A stretch of 64,000 bases of DNA from Combretum micranthum (GCA_024138025.1 JAMXBD010001452.1:303564-367563), one strand, 5' to 3'. Numbered from the stretch's first letter, positions 1 to 10,854 are shown. Notes: generated by a model from the letters alone, not told the origin. Made by a program: numbers and translations.

Positions 1-1615
1 CGCCCCCACCGCGCCCGCCCCGACCCGATAATAAACAAATTTCAAATATTTTTAAAAAGGAAAAGAGGCTTATATGCATGTCTAACTTTGAATGCAAGCT
101 GGTGAGGATTGCAATGTCGTTCATTGAAGTAAAAACTTATATAGTGATATTTGGTAGAATTATTTGGTTCGAACAAGAGGAAGCCATGAACGTGACCGGA
201 TAAGTATAAGGGAATATATGAATACTTTCATACGTTCAAATAATTTACAACATTTAATCGATATTCAAACAAATATACAAAATACTAAGTCAATGGCCAA
301 ATTTTTTTCCATTTTTTCTTTATACTTTTTTGGTTAAAACAAAGCATTAGATTGCATTAACTAATAAAAGTTACAACGGTACAATATTAGCATAAGTCGA
401 TCCTGTACATTTCTTGCCAAAAGAGTCTGGCTTTTGCATTTTCTTACAAACCCATATCCCAAAATGTCCTGTTTAAGGATTGGCAAAATCCAGGATGAAG
501 GAAAATTAATTAGAAAGCAATTGGACGAATCGACAATAAATTAATCTGCAATGTACATGCTCCATAATTAATCTTCAATGTATATACTCCACATTCCAGC
601 TGTTAAACGTCACCTTGTCGCTGTTTGTCATTCTCAAACAACCATACTTGAAAAAGAATTAAAATGTCGGAGAGCAAAGGTTAAGTTTTGTTGGTCGGGG
701 AAATCTACACTCTTTCGAGGATGCGACGAAACCAGCAAGAACAAAAACACTTAAAGTAGTGGCCGATGGTCGAAATGAAAAAAAAAATTATTATGATTAA
801 GTAGGAAATGGAGAGAGAGAGATTACCGTACGAGTTAGACTGTCAGCGTTTGCCATGGCCGTCGGCTTGAACATATCGGCGAGGCGGACACGCCGAGATG
901 GCTGGGGGATGACGAAATTAGGGATCAAAGGAAGAAGCTAGACCTAATGTTGTGTTTTGCTAGCTTTTTGAAATTGGAAATCCAGGAAAAAAAATGAAGG
1001 GTAATGGAGATGAGGGAAATGAAAATAAACGGAATATTTGTTTTATATTTCGAAATGAGAAGGAAAGCAAAAAAAAAAAAAAAAAAAGTTAGTGATTGAT
1101 AAGATTTATTTTTTATAAAATATTAGTTAAAAAATAAATAAGGTTATTTAAGTTAATTTTAATTTTTTTTTTAATTTTCTTTTCATCTCTCTTTAAGGGA
1201 GATGTATACAATCATTTTTTTTTGAGTTATCTTCAAATCACTTCGTTTTTCATTCGTAGACATATCCACACACACTCATTTCTCTTCATATTTTTCCTCT
1301 TCTTGTGGTTTCCTGCATTCCAAATGCAGCGTAAATGAGAGTGTGTGCGAAAGTGATAAACGAAAATGTGAAAAATCTAGCTAGGGTTATTTTTAGAAGG
1401 CTAGGGGCATATACTTTTAAAATTTTATTATATTATATTTTATGTCTGGTCGGGTTTTTTTATCGGGTTATATATATAAGCCAAAACCCGATGCAAAACC
1501 TATAGAGTTTTAAAATGACTCTCAAACCCATCTCGAAACCCTATAGACTTTACAGGGTTTTTAGCAAGTCGGGTGGATCAAGTACCCTATAACGATTCAC
1601 TTGGTTGCATCCCCA
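1..1615. other. Possible hAT-like element ends with unresolved interior
   Basis: The first 30 bases are strongly C/G-rich and read inward as CCCGACCCGATAATAAA. Near 1440-1600 the opposite strand reads inward through several CCCGA/ACCCGATAAA phrases and ends near GGGGATGCAACC (minus strand, about 1605-1616). Repeated CGGGT phrases at both ends of an AT-rich body are typical of non-autonomous plant hAT elements. The left end lies outside the window, so no TSD can be tested and the assignment is inference. The interior holds a candidate spliced micro-gene (listed separately) and a short hairpin near 1265-1363. Confidence 0.25.
340..905 (-). CDS. Candidate tiny two-exon gene, unrecognised
   Basis: On the minus strand a GC-rich stretch near 835-905 contains an ATG at about 890, then a second ATG in the good context GCCATGGCA, encoding roughly MFKPTAMANADSLTRT. 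It runs into a plausible donor ACG|GTAATC. About 80 bases further a pyrimidine-poor acceptor TTTAAG (about 750) would add a Cys/Trp/Arg-rich tail and a stop, giving about 30 residues. Downstream sequence to about 340 looks like an untranslated 3' end. I do not recognise the peptide. The base composition differs from the AT-rich surroundings, which is the main support. It could equally be a captured promoter/5' UTR fragment or chance. Confidence 0.2.
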
Positions 1616-1841
1616 ATTTGAACGCATAGTGATAAAAAAAAATGAAAAAACCTAATAGGATTGAAAACCGAAGTTGTTTTCTTACCTCTTGGTGCTATGT
1701 TGAATGAGCGAAAAAGAGAATTTGGGAGAGAAATTACTCTTCGACTTTTCTTGTCTCTTCATATGTAGATCGAAATGGGAAATGGAACTTACAGAAGAGA
1801 GATATGTATGGATAGTTCTTATCTGGCAAAAAATACTGAAG

Positions 1842-4028
1842 GGTTAATTACCAATGTTGTCAAAATCGGATCGGATCGGTCGGTTCGATTCGATTCAACA
1901 AGAACTGGCCTTGAAAACGAGTCGGTTCCTACTAGCAGGCCGTTTTGCGGTTAAACTAAACAAACTTAGCCAGCCTGGGCGATTCAGCCATGACCCAATT
2001 AACTTGGGTGAGTCACAGGTTGGAATGCAGCAACTTATAAAAAAAAAGGTTAAAAAGATACTAAACTCCTCCAAGGAAAACCACTCCTCCACTGGTCCCT
2101 TAGGCCACAAATTCATCTTCTTAACCAAATCAAAGAATTCATAAGTCGTTGTAGACGTAGTAGAAGTTCTGGGTAACAAATTGTTTTCATCTTAAACATA
2201 TAATGGTGAGTATTCATACTTATGAGTTTTCTCGAGCCTTAACAATATTTAAGAAATTAGAGTTTCAAAGGACCGATTGCCGCAAAAACTAGAACAGTTG
2301 GAAACGTCATTATCATTCTTTGTAAATTTGCTGCCTTTGAAGGAATTTTGGTGTTTTCAATAGAGAGTATTTTGACAGTTAAATTAAAGATGAACAAGGA
2401 TCGGTGACATGGGAAAATGGATAGTAGAGAAGAGTGTTTGGTGTGTTTGTTTTTTAAGAGGGCAAATGGAAGGGAGAGCAGGGTTTTAAAATTTCATATG
2501 ATAAGATTTGAAAACTTGGCAATCGGTGTAGTTCTCCTGCTAGTCGTCTTCAAACATGACACTTAAATTCCAATACATTGCAAACGAATTTCTCTAATCT
2601 TTTTAGTTCTATTTTCTTTTTTTTTTTTGTCTCTAATCTTTTTAGTTCCTTATCTATAATTACATCAAAAAGGAAAAAGAATGATATAGCACCTAAATTT
2701 TATATAAAAATTTAATTCTTATTAAACTTTTAAGTGATTATTTTAATATATAATTAAAATTTTTGTCACTATTTTAAATATATCATCTAATTTCATTTGT
2801 TATGTATAATAACTTGAAAAAAAAAATCTATTATTGCTATACTGTATTAGGTAAGATAATAAAAACTCAATGATAAGTTTGGTCTTCAATATAAATAAAT
2901 AAACCAAATTGTATAACATAATAAAAATAATATTAAAACAAACACACCAAATACTCTTCTCTAATATCCACTTTTATTTTCTAATATTGTTTTATTATTT
3001 TCATGCAAGCAAAAATAAGAAAAAAAAATGCAAATAACGCCATTATAGATTTGATTGTGTAAATTTTATTTATTTATTTTGCATAAATAGAATATAACTT
3101 AAATTTTCATTTTTCATTGACCCGGTTCAACCTCTCGACCCCTAACTCCCTAGCACATCCGGGTTCGGTTCTGACAACATTGTTAATTACAAGAAAACTA
3201 ACCGTGTTTTGCCTCTTTTACAAAGAGAGGACCTGTGATATTTTTCATGTCAAATAACTTACTCGTATTTAATTTCATTTTGTTCCGTCAATTTTACCAT
3301 TAATTTTGACATGTCTCAAGCATGTGATGACTATAAAACCATAACGCTTTCCCAGTCTTTCATCTTCTGATTTTTGTTTCTTTTCTTTTAAAACAAAAAC
3401 TGAACATGAACAAAATATAAAGAAAGAATGAAAAATATTGAAAGACTAAACCCACGTTGAATCAGCCTAAGGATCAAGTCAAACAGTCTAAAGCATGCGG
3501 GTCACCGGTGTGAAACTCTAGTCAACCACTGGCCTTGATTTGATTATGCTGCTCCATGGATTTAAATGAAATCCTATCATCTCTAGAAGATCACGAATCA
3601 CAAAAAACAAAAGCTTTGCCAAGCTTTTCTGAGCTGAGTTGGTTTGGGTTTGGCCTAGTGTTTCTGTCGTGGTAAGTGAAGTTTCTATGTTTGGTATCAA
3701 TTTGAGATGTGACGGGTTAGAGAAAGAAAAGGATAGAAGAATACGAAGAAAGAGTTTTTGTGTATGGTTTTTTTGGATTCTTTGCTTCACTTGAAAGACT
3801 CCTTGATACTGACCGCCTCCACAATACATCCTTCGAGAAATGTTGCTCTGTCCTCTTTTTTCTTTTTCTTTTCTTTTTTTTTTTTTTTTTTTTTTTTGCT
3901 ATTTGGCATGTGACTAACATATTTTGATGGAACATAGTGTAGCATATCACGGGTTAGCTATTTGTTATGAAAAATATCACGGATTAGCTCTTTGTAAAAG
4001 AGGTAAAAGATGGGTCAGTTTTTGCCAA
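1842..4028. mobile_element. TIR element interrupted by a nested hAT-like element
   Basis: The sequence at 3191-3265 and the reverse complement of 3955-4028 match over about 70 bases, including the shared core CCTCTTTTACAAAGAG and then TGATATTTTTCAT. These are long imperfect terminal inverted repeats. The left outer end is probably the few bases before 1852, because the hAT-like element at 1852-3182 splits the left terminus. Excluding that insert the element is about 850 bp. Its interior (about 3430-3830) is less AT-rich and might be captured sequence; a 38-base T-rich tract lies at 3858-3897. Outer TSDs are not clear, so the superfamily is unresolved (Mutator- or hAT-like). Confidence 0.6.
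1852..3182. mobile_element. Non-autonomous hAT-like element, 1331 bp
   Basis: It begins CAATGTTGTCA and ends TGACAACATTG, a perfect 11-bp terminal inverted repeat. It is flanked by the 8-bp direct repeat TTAATTAC at 1844-1851 and 3183-3190; an 8-bp TSD is the hAT hallmark. Both sub-terminal regions carry CGGTTCG/GGTTCGGTT phrases, another common plant hAT feature. No transposase is present; the open frames at 1854-2144 and 1895-2179 are not protein-like. It inserted into the left terminus of the surrounding TIR element, so it is the younger of the two. Confidence 0.85.
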
Positions 4029-4539
4029 TTATTGATTCGATGATGGTTCCATTATGTATATATAGTAATTCCAAATAAATTATCTTGTATGTAATTTGAT
4101 ACGTTGTTACTATGAAGTGTTTAATATGTAATTGGAACATCATGAGATATATATGTTAATGATATCAGTATGTGCTGGAGTGGACTCTACTCTTATGCTT
4201 ATACGCATGGAATGGACATAGACCTTCTCTCTTATCCTTTCGTCATCTCCTCGTTGTGAATTAATTTTGTTTGGTTTAATATTGAATAATGTTCAATTGT
4301 ACAACAACTCAATTGAGAACTCAGCTAGTTTATGAAAGCTCGATGATTGTGATTTTTTTCTTGTTTAAATTTAGATTATAATATGTATGTTTAGGAAAAT
4401 TAAGTTCTACTTATAGTAAAAATCTGTGTCTATTATTGTTCTAAGCAAATCTATATCCATCGAATATAAAATTTTAAATTTGTTATTTCATAGTGAATGA
4501 AGATGGTTTGTCGATGGAATTTAATATCTTATATTGATT
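4029..4539. other. AT-rich spacer, nothing recognised
   Basis: No coding, structural or repeat feature could be supported here on either strand. Confidence 0.5.
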
Positions 4540-5210
4540 TATCTCCTAAATACAATGCACCACCAGGTAGGCTGGAGAAGTCAAGGAAACAGGGCAAAAA
4601 TAAGTCACGAAGTCCTAATAGTATCAGTTGAAGTGAGTGGTTTAAGAGGCATAGAAAATGTGATTGTGTTGGGCATAACACAAATGGTTGCCATGCAACT
4701 ACAAAGAAATATGTTTGTTGTGTTTGTATTAATGGTAGGAGTGTGGCTAGATGATGATGTTTTTTAAGTTAGCAATTTTGAATTTTTGTATAGGTAGTTA
4801 AAAATCATGCTATGTTGTTATAGGAAGCACTAGGATGCTCATTTGATATTTTGGTTAGCAGATGTATTGGCACCTTAAAATGAAAGTTTGTTTACACTAT
4901 GCTCGGCACCTATTGAATTTCCTTAAAAAATTGAGCCTAGTCTTACTGCTATCATGAATGTGGGATTTCGGTTGATAGTGATATTGAAAAAAAATATTTC
5001 AATCTGAATCTTTGACAGTTGCTAGAAAAAAAAAATACTTTTTTGCATGCTAGATATATAGTTTAAAATAAATTATCCATCTTCAAAAAATAAATACTTT
5101 TTTGTTGGTTAGTTCTGGAAATGGTCCAAAGGATGCTCCATCTTAAAAAGTTGCTCGAGAGGATGCTCCAGGCAGGAAAAGAATCTCAGCATGATGACGA
5201 GTCATATGGT
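4540..5210 (+). pseudogene. Mutator-like transposase C-terminal fragment
   Basis: From 4553, in one frame, the translation reads APPGRLEKSRKQGKNKSRS, then after one stop KRHRKCDCVGHNTNGCH. A proline/basic linker followed by a degenerate CCHC zinc knuckle is the usual C-terminus of plant MuDR/MURA-type transposases. One spacing between the first two cysteines is shortened, so the knuckle is probably non-functional. Near 5115 a short SSGNGPKDAPS-like stretch may be the remaining tail. No catalytic DDE region or TIRs were found. It is a decayed remnant; family assignment rests on the linker-knuckle pattern only. Confidence 0.5.
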
Positions 5211-5817
5211 TTAATTTTTTCAATACTCTCCCAAGATGATCTGATTTATGTTGCATTGGAATACATTGATTTAACGTTGAACTCTGGCTGTATGCTATAA
5301 ATAAAGACGTTTAATGAATGTATGTGATTATTTTGTTAACAAGAAAGGGTTCAATACTTTGGTGTTAGTCATTAAAAGGTGTAAGGCAATGGAGCAACAC
5401 AAAGCTCTGTCTCCATCGTACAACCTTTGCAACTTCTTTATAATGTTGCAATGCAAGCTGATAACAACAAGTTAACATATTATGCTTTTGAGTTCATGGC
5501 AATGTGGATTGCTCGACTGCTATAATTTGGGAATGCATTTTCCAGTCCTTACAATAATAACGCTAAACAAACAATGGAATTCATTTGTTTACGTTTGTTT
5601 TACATTATACATTGGAAAAATTTAAGCTATGTAACAGCATAACGAATGACTAAAATTGAAGCCATATAATTACACATTGCATTGACCCAAATGGATTCAA
5701 GATACATCTCGTTCTCCAAGCTACTAAAGCTTTTACATATGGCAAAATGCAGCCACACTTCAAATAGAATCCCATTTTAGATGCTTTAACAAGTGCCTAC
5801 ATTCAACCCATATTATT
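5211..5817. other. Unannotated spacer
   Basis: AT-rich non-coding sequence; no feature supported. Confidence 0.4.
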
Positions 5818-5894
5818 TGTAATGTCCCATAACTTCGTCCATCGAGGTATTGTCCGCTTTGGTCACACGCCGCACTGTTTTATTCTTTTGGTGC

Positions 5895-5960
5895 CAATAC
5901 TTCCTAGAGGTCACCTATCATGGGATTGCTTTGCACAAAGCACACTTAACTCTGGAATTC
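5895..5960 (-). promoter_or_regulatory. 5S-rRNA-like Pol III promoter region, Cassandra 3' LTR
   Basis: The minus strand contains GAGTTAAGTGTGCTTTG (box-A-like) and, about 25 bases later, GATAGGTGACCTC followed by GGAAGT (box-C-like), in the order and spacing of the internal promoter of plant 5S genes. This copy retains the box-C word better than the other LTR. Known Cassandra elements are thought to be transcribed by RNA polymerase III from this region. Confidence 0.8.
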
Positions 5961-6231
5961 CGACAAACTCAAAGCCACTACATCAAGATGTGTCTCTGTG
6001 ATTAGAGTTCCATGATCTATATTTGAGGGATATTACATACTCCCCTACTTATAAAACTGAAGTTCTCATCGATTTCATTACATCGGTCCAGAACCACACC
6101 AGGTAGTGAGGACACACTCCTCTACTTCCGGCTAGTGAACTACTTCGATACCACCTGTAACACTCCAGAACTTCGTCTACCAAAGTATCGTCCGCTCTGG
6201 CCACATGCGGTACGGTTTTGTCCTCTTGGTA

Positions 6232-6300
6232 TCAACACTTCCTAGGGAAGCACCCATCATGGGATTGCTCTGCACAATTTACGCTTAACTCTAGAGTTCC
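6232..6300 (-). promoter_or_regulatory. 5S-rRNA-like Pol III promoter region, Cassandra 5' LTR
   Basis: The minus strand contains GAGTTAAGCG (box-A-like) and GATGGGTG followed by CCTAGGAAGT (box-C-like). Compared with 5S rRNA the box A is well kept while the end of box C is altered (CTTCC in place of ACCTC). Confidence 0.78.
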
Positions 6301-6376
6301 CACGAACTTCAAGCCACTATACTAAAAGGCGCCTCTATGATTAGAGTTCCATAGTCTATATTTGGAGGATATCACA

Positions 6377-6754
6377 TTATTATCGAGTACCATAGAACCT
6401 CCAATAACTACTACAAGAGACAAGTAACATACTTAAAAGGAAAATGACTTTATGGAGCTTTCTTCTCTCATGCTGTAGGAGCTTTATCTCGGCTTCAAGG
6501 TTTTCAATCGATTCTTACGTTTTTAGATACTTAGTTTGGTAATGTGAAAGAATAATTCCAAGGAAGGCATCAGCTTGGGCGTCTTTCTCCCACAACTCAA
6601 TTTAGAAGACTCTTGGTCTCTTTCTTTTTTACCCTTGACTTTGCACGACCACAACCACAAAAATGATTAAAAAGTCAAGAAAACCGAAGCCATGTGGTGG
6701 TATTGTTCATGGACTTTAGCTTTGTTCATGCTTGACACCATCGAACAATGCAAT
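6377..6754. other. Unannotated spacer
   Basis: Moderate GC, no protein-like frame or repeat identified between the Cassandra element and the Copia 3' LTR. Confidence 0.4.
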
Positions 6755-7028
6755 TGTCAAAATGTAAATTAAAATGTTGCCCTACTTTTGTATTGCTCAA
6801 TAATGTCTTTAAATATAAGAAAATTCTCAACCCTAAGAAATTATAAAAGGATAAAAAACAAAAGAAATTAATATGAGTCAATCAATCCTTAAATCTAGGA
6901 AGCTAATTAATATGAATAAATCAATCCTTAAATCTAGTGTCAATACTTGAATCTAGTAATGTGAATCAATCAATCCTTGGAATTAAACATGACAAACAAA
7001 TATTTACAGCTAATTATTTGCTAATACA
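6755..7028 (-). repeat. 3' LTR of minus-strand Copia
   Basis: It matches the 5' LTR closely but is about 60 bp shorter, because it has fewer copies of a minisatellite-like unit around ATCAATCCTTAAATCTAG. Confidence 0.88.
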
Positions 7029-7029
7029 C

Positions 7030-7440
7030 CCCCTCAAGTTGGAGCATGGAGGTTACAAATGCCAAACATGCCAACAAGAAATGAGAATTGATGAGAACCA
7101 AGAGCCTTGGTGAAGATGTTAGCAAGTTGTATGTTGGAAGAGATGTGAGACATGATGATAGAGCCAGATTTGATGCAATCCCAAATAAAGTAGCAGTCTA
7201 TTTCAATGTGCTTTGTGCATTCGTGATGTAGATGGTTAGCAACAATGTGAATGGCAGCATGATTGTTGCAATACAATTGAGCAGAAGATGAAATATGAAT
7301 CGTCAGGTCATGAAGTAAAGTGCGAAGCCAAATAAGCTCATAAGTAGTGGTTGCTATAGAATGATACTCAGCTTCAACCGAGGATCGAGAGATAGTAGTT
7401 TGTTTCTTAGTTTTCCAAGAAATAGGAGAGCAACCTAATT
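7030..7440 (-). pseudogene. Copia RNase H domain, end of pol
   Basis: The minus-strand frame at 7034-7276 ends with the characteristic Copia C-terminus (HTKHIEIDCYFI-like, then LANIFTKALGSHQF) and terminates just before the polypurine tract. The upstream part, back to about 7440, continues the RNase H fold in other frames. Broken by frameshifts and therefore not functional. Confidence 0.8.
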
Positions 7441-7689
7441 AAATAAAATAACCACTAAGCGATCGACGAGTAATAGGACAACCAGCCCAGTCTGAGTCAT
7501 GATAAGCATGAAGTTGAAGATCAAATTTAGATGATAGAAAGATACATTGACCAGGGCTGATTTTAGATATCGTAATACACGAAGAGCTGCTACTTAATGT
7601 CCTTAATGAAGCTAATGCATGAATTGGGAAAGAATATAGATTAAGTAATAAATTTTCTGGGCGAGTGATGGTTAGATAAATTAGTCTAC

Positions 7690-8470
7690 CAACTAGGCGT
7701 CGATAAGATCCTGGATCATCAAAAAGATCACATTATCTAAGGCTAGCTTGTGATTTTGCTCCATAGGAAAATATAAGGGTTTGCAACCAAAGAGACCAGC
7801 CTCTTGTGGAATATTTAAGGCATAGTTACGCTGTGATAAAGCAATACCTTCAGAAGTATGAGTCACCTCTAAACCAAGGAAATATTTTAGAGGACCAAGA
7901 CCTTTGATGTGGAACCAAGCATTCAAATAATCCTTAAGTGTTTTGATGTGTATAATGTTATTGCTAGCAATAATAATATCATCTACATATACAAGCAACG
8001 TTGTAAATGACATACCGCTGCGATAGATAAAAAGAGATGTATCTGCCTTTGATTGAGTGTACCCAAATTGGAGAATGACATTAGAAAGTTTAGCAAACCA
8101 TTGATGAGATGCCTATTTCAAACCATAAAGAGATTTGCGAAGACGACAAACACAATTGTCGGTAGAAGGCAAGTATCTAAGTGGTAGACGCATGTAACTT
8201 TCTTCATCTAGGTCCCCATGCACAAAGGCATTATGGACATCAAGTTAGTGTAATTCCCATGATTTGGCTACAGCTACAGCCAATAAAGTGCGAACTATAG
8301 TGAGTTTTGCTACGGGAGCAAAAGTCTCTATGCAGTCAAGGCCTTCAACTTGTGTGTAACCTTTGGCCACCAAACGAGCTTTATATCGCTTAATTGTTCC
8401 ATTAGAATGGAACTTGACTTTGTAAATCCATTTGAAACCAATAGGTTTCTTTCTAGGTGGTTTTGTTCAT
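7690..8470 (-). pseudogene. Copia reverse transcriptase domain
   Basis: The frame at 7693-8013 contains LLVYVDDIIIASNN, with the catalytic YVDD intact, followed by GLGPLKYFLGLEV. Upstream sequence to about 8470 encodes, in shifted frames, the fingers region (an FKWIYK-like stretch and a region of Copia RT similarity). At least two frame changes separate it from integrase and RNase H. Confidence 0.85.
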
Positions 8471-8788
8471 GCATGGTTTTGGCCAAGTGCCTTCAATTTT
8501 TTTTTTGCATTACCTCTCTCCAATGACCATCTTTAATGGCCTAAGCATATGATTTTGGCTCATCATGTTGAGAGATGGCCACTAGAAAACTAGTGTGTGA
8601 AGGAGTAAAATTGTAATAGGAAAAAAATTTGCATAAAGGATGAGACGTACTTGAGGATGCATGATGGAAGTGGTAAAATGAGAAGGATGTGATTTGGGCA
8701 ACTCAACATGGAAGTCTTGGAAACGAGATGGCAATTTTGAGGTATGGGATAGACAAGTGGGTGGCAGTATAGAAGGTCGGGTGGGTCT

Positions 8789-8975
8789 AGTAACTGTGTT
8801 TGTTGGTGATTCAAGTATGTCAAGAACTATAGGATTTGTATGTTCAGTGTTGTCAGATGGAGCATTGCTACTAATGGTATTAGTAACTGTGTTTGTAGGT
8901 GATTCAAGTATGTTAGGAACTGTAGGATTTGTATGTTCGGCGCTGTCAGATGATAGAGTGTCGCAACTGCTAGTA
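8789..8975 (-). repeat. 94-bp tandem duplication in integrase-RT linker
   Basis: Two copies of a unit containing AACTGTGTTTGT (plus strand) begin near 8791 and 8885 and match over about 70 bases. They lie in the variable, low-complexity linker between integrase and reverse transcriptase, where such expansions do little harm. Confidence 0.75.
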
Positions 8976-9029
8976 TTGCTTGGAAAGGACTCAATAGTAG
9001 TGGGCTTAGTATCTAAAATAGGTAATGTT

Positions 9030-9980
9030 AAAGGAAAATTGGTGGATGGAGGAAAGGGTTGATGTGAGGATAAAGTTTCACCATCAAAGGAAATATGTCC
9101 TCATGAAACATAATATCTCTAGAAACAAATGTTTTGTGCGTAAGTAAATCGTAAACTTTGTACCCTTTGTGACTAGGAGAATATCCAATAAAGAGACAAG
9201 CTGTGGAACATTCACAAAATTTATCCTTGGGTCTAGGTAAAACGGATGCATAACAAAGACATAGAAACACACGTAGATGGGTGTACTTTAGCTTATGTGA
9301 AAATAGAAGTTCATATGGACGGTACCCAAGTAAAAGAGGAGTGGGAGTGTAATTAATCAAATATGTTGCTATCAAAATGCATTCTCCCCAAAATTTAATG
9401 GGTAAATTGTCTTGAAACTATAAGGTTGTAGCAACTTCAAGGATATGCCTGTGTTTACGTTCTACGACTCCACTTTGCCAAGGCATAGAAATGCAAGAGA
9501 ATTGAGTTAAGCTTGTTACTGGCAGTATAATCGAATATTCTAATTTGTGAATTTAATCCCATTGTTGCTTTGGATTACCTTTACGACTTTGCCAAATTAC
9601 CAATTTGTCATGGCCATGAAGAAGACTAGCCACTTATATACTTCTGATTTAGTTTTCAGCAAATAAACCAAAGTGGCCCTAGTATAATCATCTACAGTAG
9701 TTAAAAAATAATGAGCTCCAAACAATGATGGAGTTTGATATGGCCCCCATAAATCACAGTGAATTAACTCAAAAGGTTCATGAGTCTTGATAGTACTAAT
9801 TAGAAAAGACGGACGAGTTTGTTTCTCGATGATAAGAATCACAACATTTATTAAAGGACTTTGAAGGAAAAGGACCTAAATCTTTAAGCAGAGACAGTCT
9901 ATCATAAGACAAATGCCCAAGATGACGGTACCATAAAGTAGCATTCGATTTAGAAGTGATGCTAGTTGTAGCAACAGGAA
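9030..9980 (-). pseudogene. Copia integrase domain
   Basis: The frame at 9597-9842 has FELIHCDLWGPYQTPS and FLTTVDDYTRATLVY, carrying the first two catalytic aspartates of the DDE core. The frame at 9028-9375 gives the C-terminal part: TPLLLGYRPYELLF, CLFIGYSPSHKGYKVYD and the terminal FVSRDIMFHED motif. The sequence between them (9376-9596), with the catalytic glutamate region, is shifted. The parts are in the expected order. Confidence 0.85.
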
Positions 9981-9981
9981 C

Positions 9982-10490
9982 TTAGATTGCTTGAAAGTAA
10001 TAAAGGCCATTCCTCATTTCACCCATTCCAATTAGCTTCCTCGTGGATAGATCTTGTAAGACACAAAAGGAAGGGAAGAAATGGGCAACACAATTTAAGG
10101 TTTTGGTTATTTTACTAATAGAAATAAGATTACAAGAGAATGATGGTATGCAAAGAACATTTTTTAAAGTAATGAGGCAGGTAAGAGAAATATCTCCTTG
10201 TGACTTTACTGGCACAAATGATCCATCTGGAATTTTAATTGGCATTAAATAAGGAATATTTGTGTGTGATGAGAAGAGTTTTTCATGAGACATCATGTGG
10301 TCAGAAGCACTTGAATCGAAGATCCATTCATTTTCATCTTTGGGTAAAGGAATTGCCTTTCCCACAAAGTTAGTTATAGAGACATGAGACTTTTCAAGGT
10401 TGAGAATGGATACGAGTTGAGCATATTGCTTAACTGTTAATCCAACAACTAGAATAGCGTTGCTTTCAGTGGTTTTCTCCATGATGAAAG
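9982..10490 (-). pseudogene. Copia gag remnant and protease
   Basis: The reading frame starts near 10482 (MEKTTESNAILVVG) just inside the primer site, then jumps within about 30 codons to the protease motif WIFDSSASDHM. Copia proteases normally read DSGA here, so the DSSA residues suggest a mutated active site. The usual 250-300 residue gag and its zinc knuckle are missing, indicating an internal deletion. The frame then enters the pre-integrase region (LKNVLCIPSFSCNLISISK). Confidence 0.85.
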
Positions 10491-10509
10491 AAAATTTTAG
10501 GATGCATAC

Positions 10510-10521
10510 GCTCTGATACCA
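10510..10521 (-). other. Primer binding site, initiator tRNA-Met
   Basis: TGGTATCAGAGC on the minus strand directly adjoins the 5' LTR; it is a perfect 12-base complement of the 3' end of plant initiator tRNA-Met. Confidence 0.9.
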
Positions 10522-10854
10522 TGTCAAAATGTAAATTAAAATGTTGCTCCGCTTTTGTCATTGCTCCATAATGTCTTTATATACAAGAAAAATCTCAGCC
10601 CTAAGACATTATAAAAGGATACAAAACAAAAGAAATTAATATGAGTCAATCAATCATTAAAACTAGGAAGCTAATTAATATGAATAAATCAATCCTTAAA
10701 TCTAGGGTCAATCTTTAAATCTAGTTATGTGAATAAATCAATCCTTAAAACTGGGGTCAATCCTTAAATCTAGTAATGTGAATCAATCAATGCTTGAAAC
10801 TACGAAATTAAACAGAGTAAACCAATACTTACAGCTAATTATTTGCTAATACCA
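10522..10854 (-). repeat. 5' LTR of minus-strand Copia
   Basis: It pairs with 6755-7028 but carries an extra run of the ATCAATCCTTAAA.CTAG unit near 10700-10790. Point differences throughout indicate that the insertion is old. Confidence 0.88.

Larger units (their letters stand above)
5818..6376 (-). mobile_element. Cassandra-type TRIM retrotransposon, complete
   Basis: Two direct repeats, 5818-6037 and 6156-6376 (about 220 bp each), have TG..CA-type ends and flank a 118-bp core. The whole unit is bounded by the 5-bp TSD TTATT (5813-5817 and 6377-6381). Read on the minus strand, the core begins with a primer-site-like GGTGGTATCGAAG next to the 5' LTR (6156-6376) and ends with a purine tract AGTAGGGGAG before the 3' LTR. 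Each LTR contains a segment resembling plant 5S rRNA, with GAGTTAAG followed by GGTGACCTC-like boxes. Short LTRs, no coding capacity and a 5S-like promoter define Cassandra. It depends on other elements for mobility. Confidence 0.92.
6755..10854 (-). mobile_element. Ty1/Copia retrotransposon with both LTRs, decayed
   Basis: Direct repeats at 6755-7028 (3' LTR) and 10522-10854 (5' LTR) start TGTATTAGC or TGGTATTAGC on the minus strand and end CATTTTGACA. Immediately inside the 5' LTR is a perfect initiator tRNA-Met primer site, TGGTATCAGAGC; just before the 3' LTR is a purine tract CTTGAGGGGG. The internal region codes, in order, a short gag remnant/protease, integrase, reverse transcriptase and RNase H, which is the Copia order. 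Total length 4.1 kb is short because most of gag is gone. Stops and frameshifts break the polyprotein. No 5-bp TSD is visible, so one flank may have been rearranged. Confidence 0.92.

Noticed and set aside
8694..9062. 122-codon plus-strand frame
   Set aside because: Antisense of the Copia integrase-RT linker; its apparent internal repeat is the 94-bp duplication.
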